Assembly: GCF_011682065.1 (NCBI RefSeq)
Contig: NZ_VUYU01000004.1
Span: 340,519 to 404,518, forward strand
DNA: 64,000 bases
DNA from: Massilia rubra
GTDB taxonomy: Bacteria; Pseudomonadota; Gammaproteobacteria; Burkholderiales; Burkholderiaceae_D
Direction of reading: 5' to 3'
Below are positions 18,962-27,758 of the stretch, in pieces; positions within the stretch are counted from its first letter, which is position 1; each line of letters begins with the position of its first letter. Under the pieces are notes generated by a model. The model made no database searches, had not been told where the DNA came from, and saw nothing but the letters and a program-made list of their open reading frames with translations. The translations under genes and the position numbers were made by a program.

Positions 18962-19623
18962 ACGCCAGCGCGCTGCTGCACCTGCTGCAGTTTGCCAGCC
19001 CGGCGCTGCCGATCGGCGGCTACAGCTATTCGCAAGGGCTGGAAGCGGCGTTCGAGGCGGGCCTGGTGACGGAAGCCGACAGCGCCCGCGCCTGGATCGC
19101 GCGTCACCTGGACGAGGTGGTGGCGCAGTGGGATGCGCCGCTGTTCTGGCGCCTGCTTAAGGCCTTCGAGGCGCATGACGACGCCTCGGTGGCCCTGTGG
19201 AGCGAGCGTTTCCTGGCCTCGCGCGACAGTGCCGAGTTCCGCGCCGAGACCATCCAGATGGGCTACTCGCTCACGCGCCTGATCGCGGAGCTGGGCGTGG
19301 CCGACGTGGCCTCGCTCGGCCCCGAGGTGGCGCTGCCGACCGCCTTTGCCTGCGCGGTCGACGCCCTTGGCATACCGCACGAAGAAGCGCTGCTGGCGAT
19401 GCTGTTCTCCTGGATCGAAAACCAGGTGCTGGTGTGCGTCAAGTCGGTGCCGCTGGGGCAGGTGGCGGGCCAGCGCATGCTGCTGTCGCTGCGCGCAAAC
19501 ATCGAACAAGCGGCGCGGCGCGCGCAAACGCTGGGCGACGAGGAGATGTCGAACTGGTCGCCCGGCCTGTCGATGCTGTCGATGCGGCACGAGGCGCAGC
19601 ACGGCAGGTTGTACCGATCATGA
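18958..19623 (+). CDS. ureF: Urease accessory protein UreF
   Basis: 221 residues, the GTPase-controlling partner of UreG. Family motifs are [18 protein letters not shown] near the N-terminus and ETIQMGYSL. The ATG lies inside the ureE stop (ATGA), so translation is coupled. The frame is open far upstream but that part is antisense-free shadow of ureE. Confidence 0.95.
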   Translation: MNASALLHLLQFASPALPIGGYSYSQGLEAAFEAGLVTEADSARAWIARHLDEVVAQWDAPLFWRLLKAFEAHDDASVALWSERFLASRDSAEFRAETIQMGYSLTRLIAELGVADVASLGPEVALPTAFACAVDALGIPHEEALLAMLFSWIENQVLVCVKSVPLGQVAGQRMLLSLRANIEQAARRAQTLGDEEMSNWSPGLSMLSMRHEAQHGRLYRS

Positions 19624-19646
19624 TTAACCAGGAAGAGAGACAGAAA

Positions 19647-20261
<615 letters not shown>

Positions 20262-20351
20262 CTGGCCCGCCCACGGCGGCGGCTTGTCTTGATGGGTCAT
20301 TTCGACTATTATTGAATCATCAAAACGAGCCGCATCGCGCGCGAATCCGCC

Positions 20352-20708
20352 ATGACCATTACGATTTACCACAACGCGCGCTGCAGTAACTCGCGCCGCG
20401 CCCTTGAACTGATCCAGGCCAGCGGCTTTGATCCGAAGATCATCGATTACCTGGTCGACCCGCCCACGCGCGCCGTGCTGAAAGAGCTGATCTCGCGTGC
20501 GGGCCTGGCGGTGCGCGACGCCATGCGCACCAAGGAGCAGGAATACGCCGACCTCGGATTGGCCAATGCCGCCGACGATGCCCTGCTGGACGCCATGGTG
20601 GCCCATCCGACCCTGATCAACCGCCCGTTCGTGGTCACGCCGCTGGGCGTGCGCCTGTGCCGTCCCGGCGATCTGGTGCTCGATATCTTGCCGCCGAAGG
20701 ACGCCTGA
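20352..20708 (+). CDS. arsC: Glutaredoxin-type arsenate reductase
   Basis: 118 residues of the ArsC/Spx-like thioredoxin fold. The catalytic Cys is Cys11 in HNARCSNSR, with conserved Arg residues further on (NRPFVVTPLGVRLCRP). It reduces arsenate to arsenite with glutathione/glutaredoxin. It abuts arsH with no gap. No arsR or arsenite exporter is in the window, so export must be encoded elsewhere. Confidence 0.92.
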   Translation: MTITIYHNARCSNSRRALELIQASGFDPKIIDYLVDPPTRAVLKELISRAGLAVRDAMRTKEQEYADLGLANAADDALLDAMVAHPTLINRPFVVTPLGVRLCRPGDLVLDILPPKDA

Positions 20709-21407
20709 ATGGACATCAAGGACATGAGCCTGCCCAACCTGGGCGAAGCGCAGTTCGACCTGCCGACGCTGGATAAACTGGCGCCGCCGGCGCCTTTCGA
20801 TCATCCGCCGCGCATCCTGCTGCTGTACGGGTCCCTGCGCGAGCGCTCGTTCAGCCGCTTCCTGACCGAAGAAGCGGCGCGCATCCTGGCGCACATGGGC
20901 GCCGACGTGCGCATTTTCGACCCGCACGGCCTGCCCATGACCGACAGCGAAGCGGTCACCCATCCCAAGGTGGCCGAGCTGCGCGCATTGTCGCTCTGGT
21001 CGGAAGGGCAGGTGTGGTGCAGCCCGGAGCGGCATGGCGCCATTACCTCGGTGATGAAAAACCAGATCGACTGGATTCCGCTGGAAGTCGGTTCCACCCG
21101 GCCGACCCAGGGACGCACGCTGGCGGTGATGCAGGTGTCGGGCGGCTCGCAGTCGTTCAATACCGTCAACACCTTGCGTTTGCTGGGGCGCTGGATGCGC
21201 ATGGTGACGATACCGAACCAGTCGTCGGTGCCCAAGGCCTACGAGCAGTTCGACGAGGCGGGGCGCATGAAGCCATCGCCGTTTTACGACCGCGTGGTCG
21301 ATGTGATGGAAGAGCTGTTCAAATTCACCTTGCTACTGCGCGAGCGCAGCGATTACCTGGTGGACCGCTACAGCGAACGTCGGGATGCCGCCGTGCGCAG
21401 CGTCTAA
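20709..21407 (+). CDS. arsH: NADPH-dependent FMN reductase ArsH
   Basis: 232 residues, flavoprotein giving resistance to methylated or organic arsenicals in several bacteria. The flavodoxin-like P-loop [14 protein letters not shown] and the family sequence [24 protein letters not shown] are present. It begins on the base after the arsC stop codon, so the two form one unit. Confidence 0.94.
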   Translation: MDIKDMSLPNLGEAQFDLPTLDKLAPPAPFDHPPRILLLYGSLRERSFSRFLTEEAARILAHMGADVRIFDPHGLPMTDSEAVTHPKVAELRALSLWSEGQVWCSPERHGAITSVMKNQIDWIPLEVGSTRPTQGRTLAVMQVSGGSQSFNTVNTLRLLGRWMRMVTIPNQSSVPKAYEQFDEAGRMKPSPFYDRVVDVMEELFKFTLLLRERSDYLVDRYSERRDAAVRSV

Positions 21408-21449
21408 AGGGCGCCGCGAAAAACCGGTCCAGCCCCTGTAGTACTAGCG

Positions 21450-21512
21450 GCCAAGGTTGAGGTGCGCTTCCAACAACTCAACAAATATGAAAGCGGCCTC
21501 AACATTCCGCCC
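21450..21512 (+). pseudogene. Fragment of an XRE-type helix-turn-helix gene
   Basis: A 21-codon stretch reads ...RFQQLNKYESGLNIPP, resembling the recognition helix region of Cro/CI-type regulators. It has no start, is short, and the flanks do not continue the domain, so it looks like debris. Weak evidence, by recall of the motif only. Confidence 0.35.
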
Positions 21513-21627
21513 GGACCTGGCCGAGTCGTGCTCTACCGTCCCGGCCTTGGTGGTTTGTCCGCGCCGTGATCCACTGCCCTCGACGTGCAAGTAGACGCCT
21601 TGGTTGGCGCCGCTTTCAAAACGATAC

Positions 21628-21900
21628 CTACCCTACGACTGCCTTAATGACCGCTATATAGACAACGAAGAGAGCGAAGGCAAGTATCATTCTTCGAAAG
21701 TAGTATTGCTCCTCGGGTGGATCGGCGCGCGTTATTAAGCGCAACCAGCCCCCCGTGAAATCATGCAAATAATCAAAGAAAGTATCTTTACGACCTCGTC
21801 GTAGCCCCGTGTATCGTACTGTGTAGAAAACGAACGCCGCCAGCGCGAACACCCCTGGCAGGATCATTGCGACTCCTATCGCGATTTGTAATATGTTCAT
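21628..21900 (-). CDS. Small membrane protein, unrecognised
   Basis: 90 residues with hydrophobic segments at about 5-27 and 69-88 flanking a basic/aromatic loop (GLRRGRKDTFFDYLHDFTGGW). No family recognised. It lies 13 bases downstream of the end of the pentapeptide-repeat frame on the same strand. Lower GC than the core genes. Confidence 0.6.
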   Translation of the reverse strand: MNILQIAIGVAMILPGVFALAAFVFYTVRYTGLRRGRKDTFFDYLHDFTGGWLRLITRADPPEEQYYFRRMILAFALFVVYIAVIKAVVG

Positions 21901-21913
21901 AGCGTTGAGATCT

Positions 21914-22480
21914 CTATAAGCTTTTGAGGAGCGGAATCAGATTGTTCTGAACTGACCAAGTACTGGTCTTCTGAGCTGAGACCCGCGCGCGGATCGAGCA
22001 TGTGTTTGCCGGCCTGACCGAGATGGGCGCCAAGGGCCTGTTTCTGAAGTTCGTCTTCACAAAAATGCAGTTGACGAATCGAACCTCAGTCCCTATCGCG
22101 GATGTTAAATTTGCCATGGAAAAATCGCATTTAGAGAATTCACCCCGCAATACAGCACCTGATAAATTCGCCGACGTAAAGTCGCACGAATTGAAGATTT
22201 TTCCTAAATGCGTTTGCAGCGACGCAAAGCAAAATCGCACTTTCTCAACCTTGCACATCCCAAACTGGCCAGTTCGTTCAAGTGCCGCTCCAGAAAGATC
22301 GACAGAATTTATCGTTACGTTCTTGATGAATTGCGTGATCGCAATTCCACGCAAATCAACGAACCCATCATCCATCACGGGAAAAGGGAAGGTAGATTTC
22401 CCGACGAGCGCTTCTTCACCCTGGCATATTTGTTGGGTAGTCCATCGCTTCTTTAATTGTTCAATCTCTGATTTGTCCAT
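21914..22480 (-). CDS. Pentapeptide-repeat protein with rearranged C-terminus
   Basis: 188 residues from the ATG at 22480 (GAGAA six bases upstream; in-frame ATGs at 22495 and 22525 are alternatives). The A(D/N)LxG repeats run from about residue 55 to 145 (VDLSGAALERTGQF, ANLSGAVLRGEFSKCDF, ANLTSAIGTEVRF), predicting a right-handed beta-helix. The final 40 residues are not repeat-like, and the DNA there is antisense to a transposase fragment (21975-22040), so the original C-terminus was probably lost. Confidence 0.7.
   Translation of the reverse strand: MDKSEIEQLKKRWTTQQICQGEEALVGKSTFPFPVMDDGFVDLRGIAITQFIKNVTINSVDLSGAALERTGQFGMCKVEKVRFCFASLQTHLGKIFNSCDFTSANLSGAVLRGEFSKCDFSMANLTSAIGTEVRFVNCIFVKTNFRNRPLAPISVRPANTCSIRARVSAQKTSTWSVQNNLIPLLKSL
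21975..22040 (+). mobile_element. C-terminal fragment of an IS5-type transposase
   Basis: The plus strand reads ETRARIEHVFAGLTEMGAKG, which I recognise as the C-terminal region of IS5-family DDE transposases. It is bounded by a stop codon on the left and by pentapeptide-repeat DNA on the right, so only about 22 codons remain. No inverted repeat or target duplication was found. Confidence 0.6.
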
Positions 22481-22553
22481 CGCTTTTCTCAACATGCCAC
22501 TGCCGGCATCGCGACCGGCGACCACGCGACATTTACCGGTAATGAGAGGCGCC

Positions 22554-22940
22554 CTAAAGGTAGGGCCAGAAGGTGAGCGCGCCGATCAGCACCGCGCCGG
22601 CGGCGGCAATGAGCACGCCGCCGGCGCCGATGTCCTTGGCGTGCTTGACCGCGATGGCGTAGCCGGGCGAGACGACGTCGCACACGTATTCGACCGCCGT
22701 GTTGATGGTTTCGGCCACCCACACCGCCACCATCGCCGCGACCAGCCAGCGCCAGTCGGCGCTGCTGACATTGAAGTACAGTCCAAGGCCGACCACGATC
22801 ACGCTGGCGGCCAGGTGCAGCCACGCGTTGTGCTGGGTCTTGAGCATGAAGACAATGCCCGCAATGGCGTAGCCGAAGCTTTTGGAGCGGGCCGCCAGCG
22901 AAAAGCGCTGCGGAGTAGCGACGTTTTTGGTTTCGTTCAT
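22554..22940 (-). CDS. dgkA: Diacylglycerol kinase, DgkA type
   Basis: 128 residues, integral membrane lipid kinase with three transmembrane helices. Family residues are the Glu in ETINTAVEYVCD and the KHAKDIGAGGVL segment. It phosphorylates diacylglycerol in Gram-negatives. Its ATG overlaps the stop of the upstream 43-residue gene (ATGA), and that gene in turn overlaps the Ldi-like gene, so all three are one coupled operon. Confidence 0.93.
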   Translation of the reverse strand: MNETKNVATPQRFSLAARSKSFGYAIAGIVFMLKTQHNAWLHLAASVIVVGLGLYFNVSSADWRWLVAAMVAVWVAETINTAVEYVCDVVSPGYAIAVKHAKDIGAGGVLIAAAGAVLIGALTFWPYL

Positions 22941-23068
22941 GGTGTATCCGTAGGTTTGATCAAGCGCCAGTCCTGCGCCTTGCCGGGCCGGCGCGCCGGC
23001 CTGGCCAGCCACGACGTGACTGCGGCAATGCCGCCCAGCACAGCGGCCAGAAGGACGCAGCATGCCAT
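22937..23068 (-). CDS. 43-residue single-span protein between the Ldi-like gene and dgkA
   Basis: MACCVLLAAVLGGIAAVTSW forms one hydrophobic segment with two adjacent Cys, followed by a basic tail. The start ATG overlaps the TAA of the upstream gene (TAATG) and is preceded by GGAGG; its stop overlaps the dgkA ATG. This double overlap is good evidence it is translated although it is too short for most gene finders. Not a clear lipobox. Function unknown. Confidence 0.65.
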   Translation of the reverse strand: MACCVLLAAVLGGIAAVTSWLARPARRPGKAQDWRLIKPTDTP

Positions 23069-24975
23069 TATCTGCCTCCCTGGACTTGAACGTGCAGGTT
23101 TGTGCGCCCGGCGAGCGCCATGCTCACGCTGGCCTTGCCGCTGGCGTCGGCCGTGACGCTTACATCGTTGGCAAGGTACTGGCCGTACGCCCGCAGGCCG
23201 ACGAGGCCAATCACGTGGATGCCGTCGGCATACAGCACCGCGCGCAAGCCATGGCCGTCGGCATGCGCACTGGCGACCAGGATGTCGGGATACGCCAGCG
23301 CATCGAGCTGCGGCCCCGCCACCAGGGGCGGATCGCCAATCACCTGGCGAAAGCCATCGCGCGTGCCGGCCCGCGCCATCAACTCGACCCCGTGCGCCCA
23401 GACCGAGGCGCGCATGCGGTGGATCACGCCATCCTTGAGCACACTCGGGCACTGCGCTTCCAGCGCGGCCATGCAGGCGTCGTAGACGGCGCTGTCGCCC
23501 AGTTCCGCAGCCGCCAGCGCGGTGGCGCTGTAGGCGCTGGCGCGCGAGAAGCCGTAGTTGCCGGTATCGATAGGCCAGAAGGCACGGCGGCGCAAGGCGC
23601 CATCGCGCCCGAACAACTGGCGTCGCAGCAGCAGCCACTGGCGGCGCGCCAGGTCGGGGGCGACCACGTTCAGGAAGAAGCACGGCATCGCCAGCGGCAT
23701 CGCGCCGCCGATAGCCGGCAGGGCCAGGCCGGTGCGCGCCGACTTGCATGGGACATACCGGCCGAAGCCGTCGAGGAATTCGGCTTCCAGGTTGTGGCGG
23801 AAGTCGTGCGCGCGGGCCGGCCAGCGCTGCTCGCCATGCTGGGCGTCGAAGGCCATGATGGCGCTCGCGCCGATGGTGTTACACAGCGGGTAGACCCAAT
23901 TCGGCTCGCAGGCGATCAGGTAGTAGGGCGAGGTCGTATATTCGTGTTCGAGGCGCCGCACCAGCGAGCCGGCATCGTGCGCGTAGCGCCGCCCCGACGG
24001 ATGGGTGAGCGTAAAACGGCCGCTTTCGGAGAAATCGCGGCGCCCGGTGCTGGCACTGAACAGCGCCATTTGCAGCGCCACGAAACCGGTGTACATGATG
24101 TTCTCGCGTGCGATCGGGTCCGGGTCGGCCCGCAGGTTGCCCCACAGGTTTTCCAGTCCCCAGTACGACCAGACCCGGTGCTGCGCCTGTTTGTCGAGCA
24201 GCGCGATCTGCGCCTCGTGCATATAGCCGCGAAACGCCGGCGTGTAGCGCGCTTGCGTGAGCGCCACGCCGTAGGCGAGAAAATTCAACTGGTAGCGCGT
24301 GGCGGCAGTCTGGAACTGGTCGATTTTTTCGAAGCCGTCGAACTGGTCGAGCGGTTGCAGGGCGCGGTCGAGGGCAAAGCGCAGGCGCCGCAGGTGATCG
24401 AGCGACATTTCGGGCGCATCGCCGGTGTCGGGAGCGGCGTTGAAAATGTGGTTCAAGCGCTCCGATTGACCGGCAAGCCAGGCGTTGTCGATCTTGCGCT
24501 GACGGCGCGCGAGGGCGAAGCGGGCGGCCATGGCCAGGGCCAGCGCCACGAAAGCGAGGACTAGTCCGGAGAGCACCATGTCGATCGTCGCTGCCCGCAG
24601 CGCGCCGTGGCGCATGGTGGCCGCGCCGGCGGCCATGCCCAGCCAGGCCACGGGCGGCGCGAGGATATTGCCGGTGCCGAACCAGACCAGCAGGGCGAAG
24701 GCGAAGGTGGCCATGCCGGCGGCCGCCGCGAGCAGGTGGCCGACGCCGCTGGCGGTGCAGATGTCGGCATGGGCGAGAAAGCCGCCGCCGGGCAGGATCA
24801 GGCCCATGCCCAGGATGCGCAGCTGGTCCTGGTGCGTCAGGAACAGCAAGGCCATTCCTGCGCCGAGCATCAGCAGATAGAGAAGGAACAGGCGGATGAG
24901 GCGTGCCTGGGTCACCGGGCCGAACAGGCGTTGGTAAGTTGGCAGGGGAACAATATCGGTGTCGTGAGAGGTCAT
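23068..24975 (-). CDS. Membrane protein with linalool dehydratase/isomerase-like domain
   Basis: 635 residues. About five hydrophobic segments fill residues 25-153, followed by a soluble region of about 470 residues. The part around 267-366 resembles the alpha/alpha-barrel of Castellaniella linalool dehydratase-isomerase: RVW...W (267-272), ENIMYTG (291-297) and CEP-x6-CN with Cys356 and Cys365 at the same spacing as that enzyme's two active-site Cys. The His after the ENIMYxG motif of Ldi is Phe here, so the chemistry may differ. Coupled to a small gene and dgkA, which suggests a lipid or isoprenoid substrate; that is inference. Confidence 0.72.
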   Translation of the reverse strand: MTSHDTDIVPLPTYQRLFGPVTQARLIRLFLLYLLMLGAGMALLFLTHQDQLRILGMGLILPGGGFLAHADICTASGVGHLLAAAAGMATFAFALLVWFGTGNILAPPVAWLGMAAGAATMRHGALRAATIDMVLSGLVLAFVALALAMAARFALARRQRKIDNAWLAGQSERLNHIFNAAPDTGDAPEMSLDHLRRLRFALDRALQPLDQFDGFEKIDQFQTAATRYQLNFLAYGVALTQARYTPAFRGYMHEAQIALLDKQAQHRVWSYWGLENLWGNLRADPDPIARENIMYTGFVALQMALFSASTGRRDFSESGRFTLTHPSGRRYAHDAGSLVRRLEHEYTTSPYYLIACEPNWVYPLCNTIGASAIMAFDAQHGEQRWPARAHDFRHNLEAEFLDGFGRYVPCKSARTGLALPAIGGAMPLAMPCFFLNVVAPDLARRQWLLLRRQLFGRDGALRRRAFWPIDTGNYGFSRASAYSATALAAAELGDSAVYDACMAALEAQCPSVLKDGVIHRMRASVWAHGVELMARAGTRDGFRQVIGDPPLVAGPQLDALAYPDILVASAHADGHGLRAVLYADGIHVIGLVGLRAYGQYLANDVSVTADASGKASVSMALAGRTNLHVQVQGGR

Positions 24976-25073
24976 TCCTGCCGGCCGGTCGGGTAAAGCA
25001 TCATTTTACTTGAACTGCCGCAAGTAAATTTGTTGCCGCCCAGAATTGGATGAGTTTGAAGGCATGGGCATGG

Positions 25074-25622
25074 CTACCATTTGCCATCGAAGCTGCCATC
25101 ATAAAATTCGCCATTGCCCTTGACCAATATCGAACACGTGGGCATTTGTCGCGACAATGCCAGCAGCGCCGGGCGTGAAAAATTGTCTCCGTCCAAGGTG
25201 ATGCAGATATGCTCTAATTGCGTCATCGGCGCCAGTCGGTCCAGGCCGGACTGGTCGATCGAGGTCCCGTGGATTTGCAGATCGACCAGGTTGTCGAGCT
25301 TTAGCAGGTGGACGATGCAGTCGTTGGTGAGCTGATCATTTTCCTTCAGCCTCAGACTAGTCAGGCGTGGCAGGGCGGCAAGATGTGCCAGGCCCTGGTT
25401 GCTGATCTCCGTCCACTGCAGGTTCAGGTCCTCAATGCTTTTCGCTTTCGCAAGATGGGCCAGCCCGGCATCGTCGAGGTTGGTACCGCTAAAGCACGCA
25501 GAGCGCAGGTGGCTTAGCTCGCACAGCTTCTCCAGCTCGTCCATGCGAGCGATCTGGTGGCTTCGGGCGAAAGTAAAATGGTGGATAGACCGATCGAACC
25601 ATACACCGTCGATCTCGATCAT
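25074..25622 (-). CDS. Leucine-rich-repeat protein
   Basis: 182 residues from an ATG with GGAGGG six bases upstream. At least five LRR units of about 24 residues are visible (LSHLRSACFSGTNLDDAGLAHL, SIEDLNLQWTEISNQGLAHL, RLTSLRLKENDQLTNDCI, NLVDLQIHGTSIDQSGL). No signal peptide or membrane span is evident. A protein-interaction role is usual for the fold; partner unknown. Confidence 0.8.
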   Translation of the reverse strand: MIEIDGVWFDRSIHHFTFARSHQIARMDELEKLCELSHLRSACFSGTNLDDAGLAHLAKAKSIEDLNLQWTEISNQGLAHLAALPRLTSLRLKENDQLTNDCIVHLLKLDNLVDLQIHGTSIDQSGLDRLAPMTQLEHICITLDGDNFSRPALLALSRQMPTCSILVKGNGEFYDGSFDGKW

Positions 25623-25902
25623 GCGTGCCCTCCGCAGTCGTGCGCGCACATTGTTGAATGTGAGAAATGTATGCTGAATATCATATGGGGCAAGGATAAC
25701 CGCGAGCCTGCGCCACGCGCAAGTGGCCGCTCTTGCGGCTGCTGATATCCGACACGTCGATCATGGCGTCCTTATATATCCAAACGGAAATTAAATGTAT
25801 TTACCGCCACGCTTTTAATTTACAATAGAAGATCACTGCAACGGTAGTTTTTCATTGGAAACACCCGCTTGCATCATTTCTGATTGTTAGCGGAGTCCAG
25901 CA

Positions 25903-26850
25903 ATGAATTTTCAAGAAGGCCCTTTCGCAGGAGGGCTGGAGACAGTTTTCCTGACGCCGACGATCAGCCTCCGTTCAGGCGTTCCGGACACCTTGCCCGC
26001 ATTGCAATACTGGCGCGAGCGCGTCAAGCTGCAGGCGCGCGCGCTGATGCATCGGCGCGTCACCGATCAGTGGTTGCGCGTGCTCAATGCGCATCCGGTC
26101 TTTTGCGACCTGGTGCGCGATTCGCCGAAGCTGCTGTACAAAATCTATCGCCCCTACATGAGCAATGTGCTGTGCGCCGAGGCGCGCCTGCGCGTGTTGG
26201 CGACGCATTACGGCTTTGTGTTCAGCCGTGGAATGGGGCCGCTGATCGTCGCGGCCGCTCGCGCCGGCGTAGCGCTCGGATCGGTCGAGGGCAAAACCGG
26301 CTCAATATATGAGCTGCAACTGCGCGCCGTGTCCACCATGGAACGCGAAGGCGAGCTGGTGTTGCAGTTGTGCGATGGCGGCACGCCCGTGTTTTCGCTG
26401 GCGTTCACCTTTGCGGAAGACGAGGGCCAGCAGATCGTGTGCATCGGCTGCATCCAGGGTCCGAAGGGCAGCGACGGGCTCGAAGCGATCCGCACGGCAA
26501 CGCGCGAGTTGCACGGCGCGCGGCCCAAGCATTTGCTGGTGACCCTGGTGCGGCAGCTGGGCCATGCTGTCGGTTGCAGTCGCGTGCGGCTGGTTGGGAA
26601 TGCGAACCGGGTCGTACACGGTGCGATTCGCCGCGGCAAGGTGATGGCCGACTACGACCAGATGTGGAACGAGCTGGGAGCCGAGCGGCGTGCCGATGGC
26701 GATTATACGATTGCCTGCGAGCCAGTGCCGGAACCCGACATGGAACAAATCCAGTCGAAAAAGCGCTCCGAAGCGCGCAAGCGCCACGCGGTGGTGCTGG
26801 AACTGGCCGATGCGCTGGTGGCCAGCCTGGCCAAGCCGCTCAACCCTTGA
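25903..26850 (+). CDS. VirK/YbjX-family protein (DUF535)
   Basis: 315 residues. The family pattern is visible: KLLYKIYRPYM near residue 78, then SRGMGPLIVAAARAG, LAFTFAEDEGQQIVCIGCIQGPKG, and a late VMADYDQMWNELG. VirK/YbjX proteins are linked to virulence or membrane stress in enterobacteria but their biochemistry is unknown. It stands alone; a nested inverted repeat begins right after the stop. Confidence 0.85.
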   Translation: MNFQEGPFAGGLETVFLTPTISLRSGVPDTLPALQYWRERVKLQARALMHRRVTDQWLRVLNAHPVFCDLVRDSPKLLYKIYRPYMSNVLCAEARLRVLATHYGFVFSRGMGPLIVAAARAGVALGSVEGKTGSIYELQLRAVSTMEREGELVLQLCDGGTPVFSLAFTFAEDEGQQIVCIGCIQGPKGSDGLEAIRTATRELHGARPKHLLVTLVRQLGHAVGCSRVRLVGNANRVVHGAIRRGKVMADYDQMWNELGAERRADGDYTIACEPVPEPDMEQIQSKKRSEARKRHAVVLELADALVASLAKPLNP

Positions 26851-26858
26851 TCCAGCTC

Positions 26859-27011
26859 AAACCGGGGTCTGACCCTAATGCCGGTAAAAACCCGTCATTC
26901 CCGCGTAGGCGGGAATCCAAGGCACCGTCGCTCAGCTAAGATGCCTTGGATTCCCGCCTACGCGGGAATGACGGGTCTTAAGTTAACTCTATTAGGGTCT
27001 GACCCCGGTTT
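26859..27011. repeat. Nested inverted-repeat element
   Basis: Outer 21-base arms (26859-26879 and 26991-27011; core GGGGTCTGACCC) match with one mismatch. Inside them are perfect 35-base arms (26890-26924 and 26942-26976) containing CCCGCGTAGGCGGGAAT and its complement around a 17-base loop. The transcript would fold into one long hairpin. This is the structure of a REP/MITE-like intergenic element; it may also end the virK-like transcript. Confidence 0.85.
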
Positions 27012-27042
27012 GAGGCGGATCAAGTCAGGGGACGCTGGTGGC

Positions 27043-27123
27043 GGCCGCCGCCGGGCATGCGGCCCGGCTGGCGCCTGCCGGAAGATGCTCGCCCTTCATC
27101 GTCCGTGTCAGTGGGGCGAGGCG
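27043..27123 (-). pseudogene. Duplicated tail of the NRPS gene
   Basis: About 80 bases resemble the 3' end of the NRPS gene (27794-27873). The minus strand reads APLTRTMKGEHLPAGAS here and LTLVMKGEHIPAGTS there. The 204-residue gene ends inside this copy. It looks like a remnant of a duplication or insertion event at the NRPS 3' end. Confidence 0.7.
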
Positions 27124-27722
27124 TGGAAGCCGCCGTGCAGCGCGACCGAATTGGCGCGGTGGACATCGTCCAGGCCGGCGCCGTGCACACCCCCCGCCAC
27201 GTCCGGTGCGTAGGGCGCAATACCATCGGTGTAGCCCGCGAGGTTTTTGATCTGCGCGATGGCCGCCGCATCGCCCTCGAATGCCTGCGCCATTTCCTCG
27301 GCGTAGTCGAGCGGGTCGACCATGAACATGATCTCGAGCGGATTCATGGTCAAATACGGAAGCGGCAGGGCTTTGAGCGCATCCATGGCGTGTTGCCAAT
27401 ATGCCTTGCCCAATGCCGGATCGCCGGCGATCGCTTCGAAGTGCGGCAGCGCTTGCGACATGTTTTCAATCGCCTTGGCGACGGTGGTGCATGGCAAGCC
27501 GACTTCGATCGCTTCTTCGTCCTCGTCCTCATCTTCATCGAGCTCGACCGTCACCATCTGGAGATCGTCCGCCTTGAAGCAGAAAAACCAGGGGATGGGG
27601 ATCGCGTAGGACGCTTCGGCAACCTCCGCATAGCTGTTTCCCGGCTTGTCCAGATCACGGGCCAGTGCAAACGGGTTGCTGGTCAGGACTGAGGTGTTTA
27701 ACAGGTATGCGCGGTTCGCCAT
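27108..27722 (-). CDS. Unrecognised cytoplasmic protein downstream of the NRPS gene
   Basis: 204 residues (MANRAYLLNTSVLTSNPF...), acidic, with a run of Asp/Glu (LDEDEDEDEEA) near residue 60. No signal peptide, membrane span or known motif seen. It starts 36 bases after the NRPS stop. Its last residues lie inside a duplicated NRPS tail, so the native C-terminus may be altered. Confidence 0.65.
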   Translation of the reverse strand: MANRAYLLNTSVLTSNPFALARDLDKPGNSYAEVAEASYAIPIPWFFCFKADDLQMVTVELDEDEDEDEEAIEVGLPCTTVAKAIENMSQALPHFEAIAGDPALGKAYWQHAMDALKALPLPYLTMNPLEIMFMVDPLDYAEEMAQAFEGDAAAIAQIKNLAGYTDGIAPYAPDVAGGVHGAGLDDVHRANSVALHGGFHASPH

Positions 27723-27758
27723 GGGGTGCTTTCTGGTAACAGGAATGAGTCTGACAGT

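Noticed and set aside
22002..23156. A 384-codon plus-strand frame across the pentapeptide and dgkA genes
   Set aside because: It merely joins the transposase remnant to antisense of two recognisable genes.
26859..27011. Possible CRISPR unit
   Set aside because: Only one inverted pair, no direct repeats with spacers and no cas genes.
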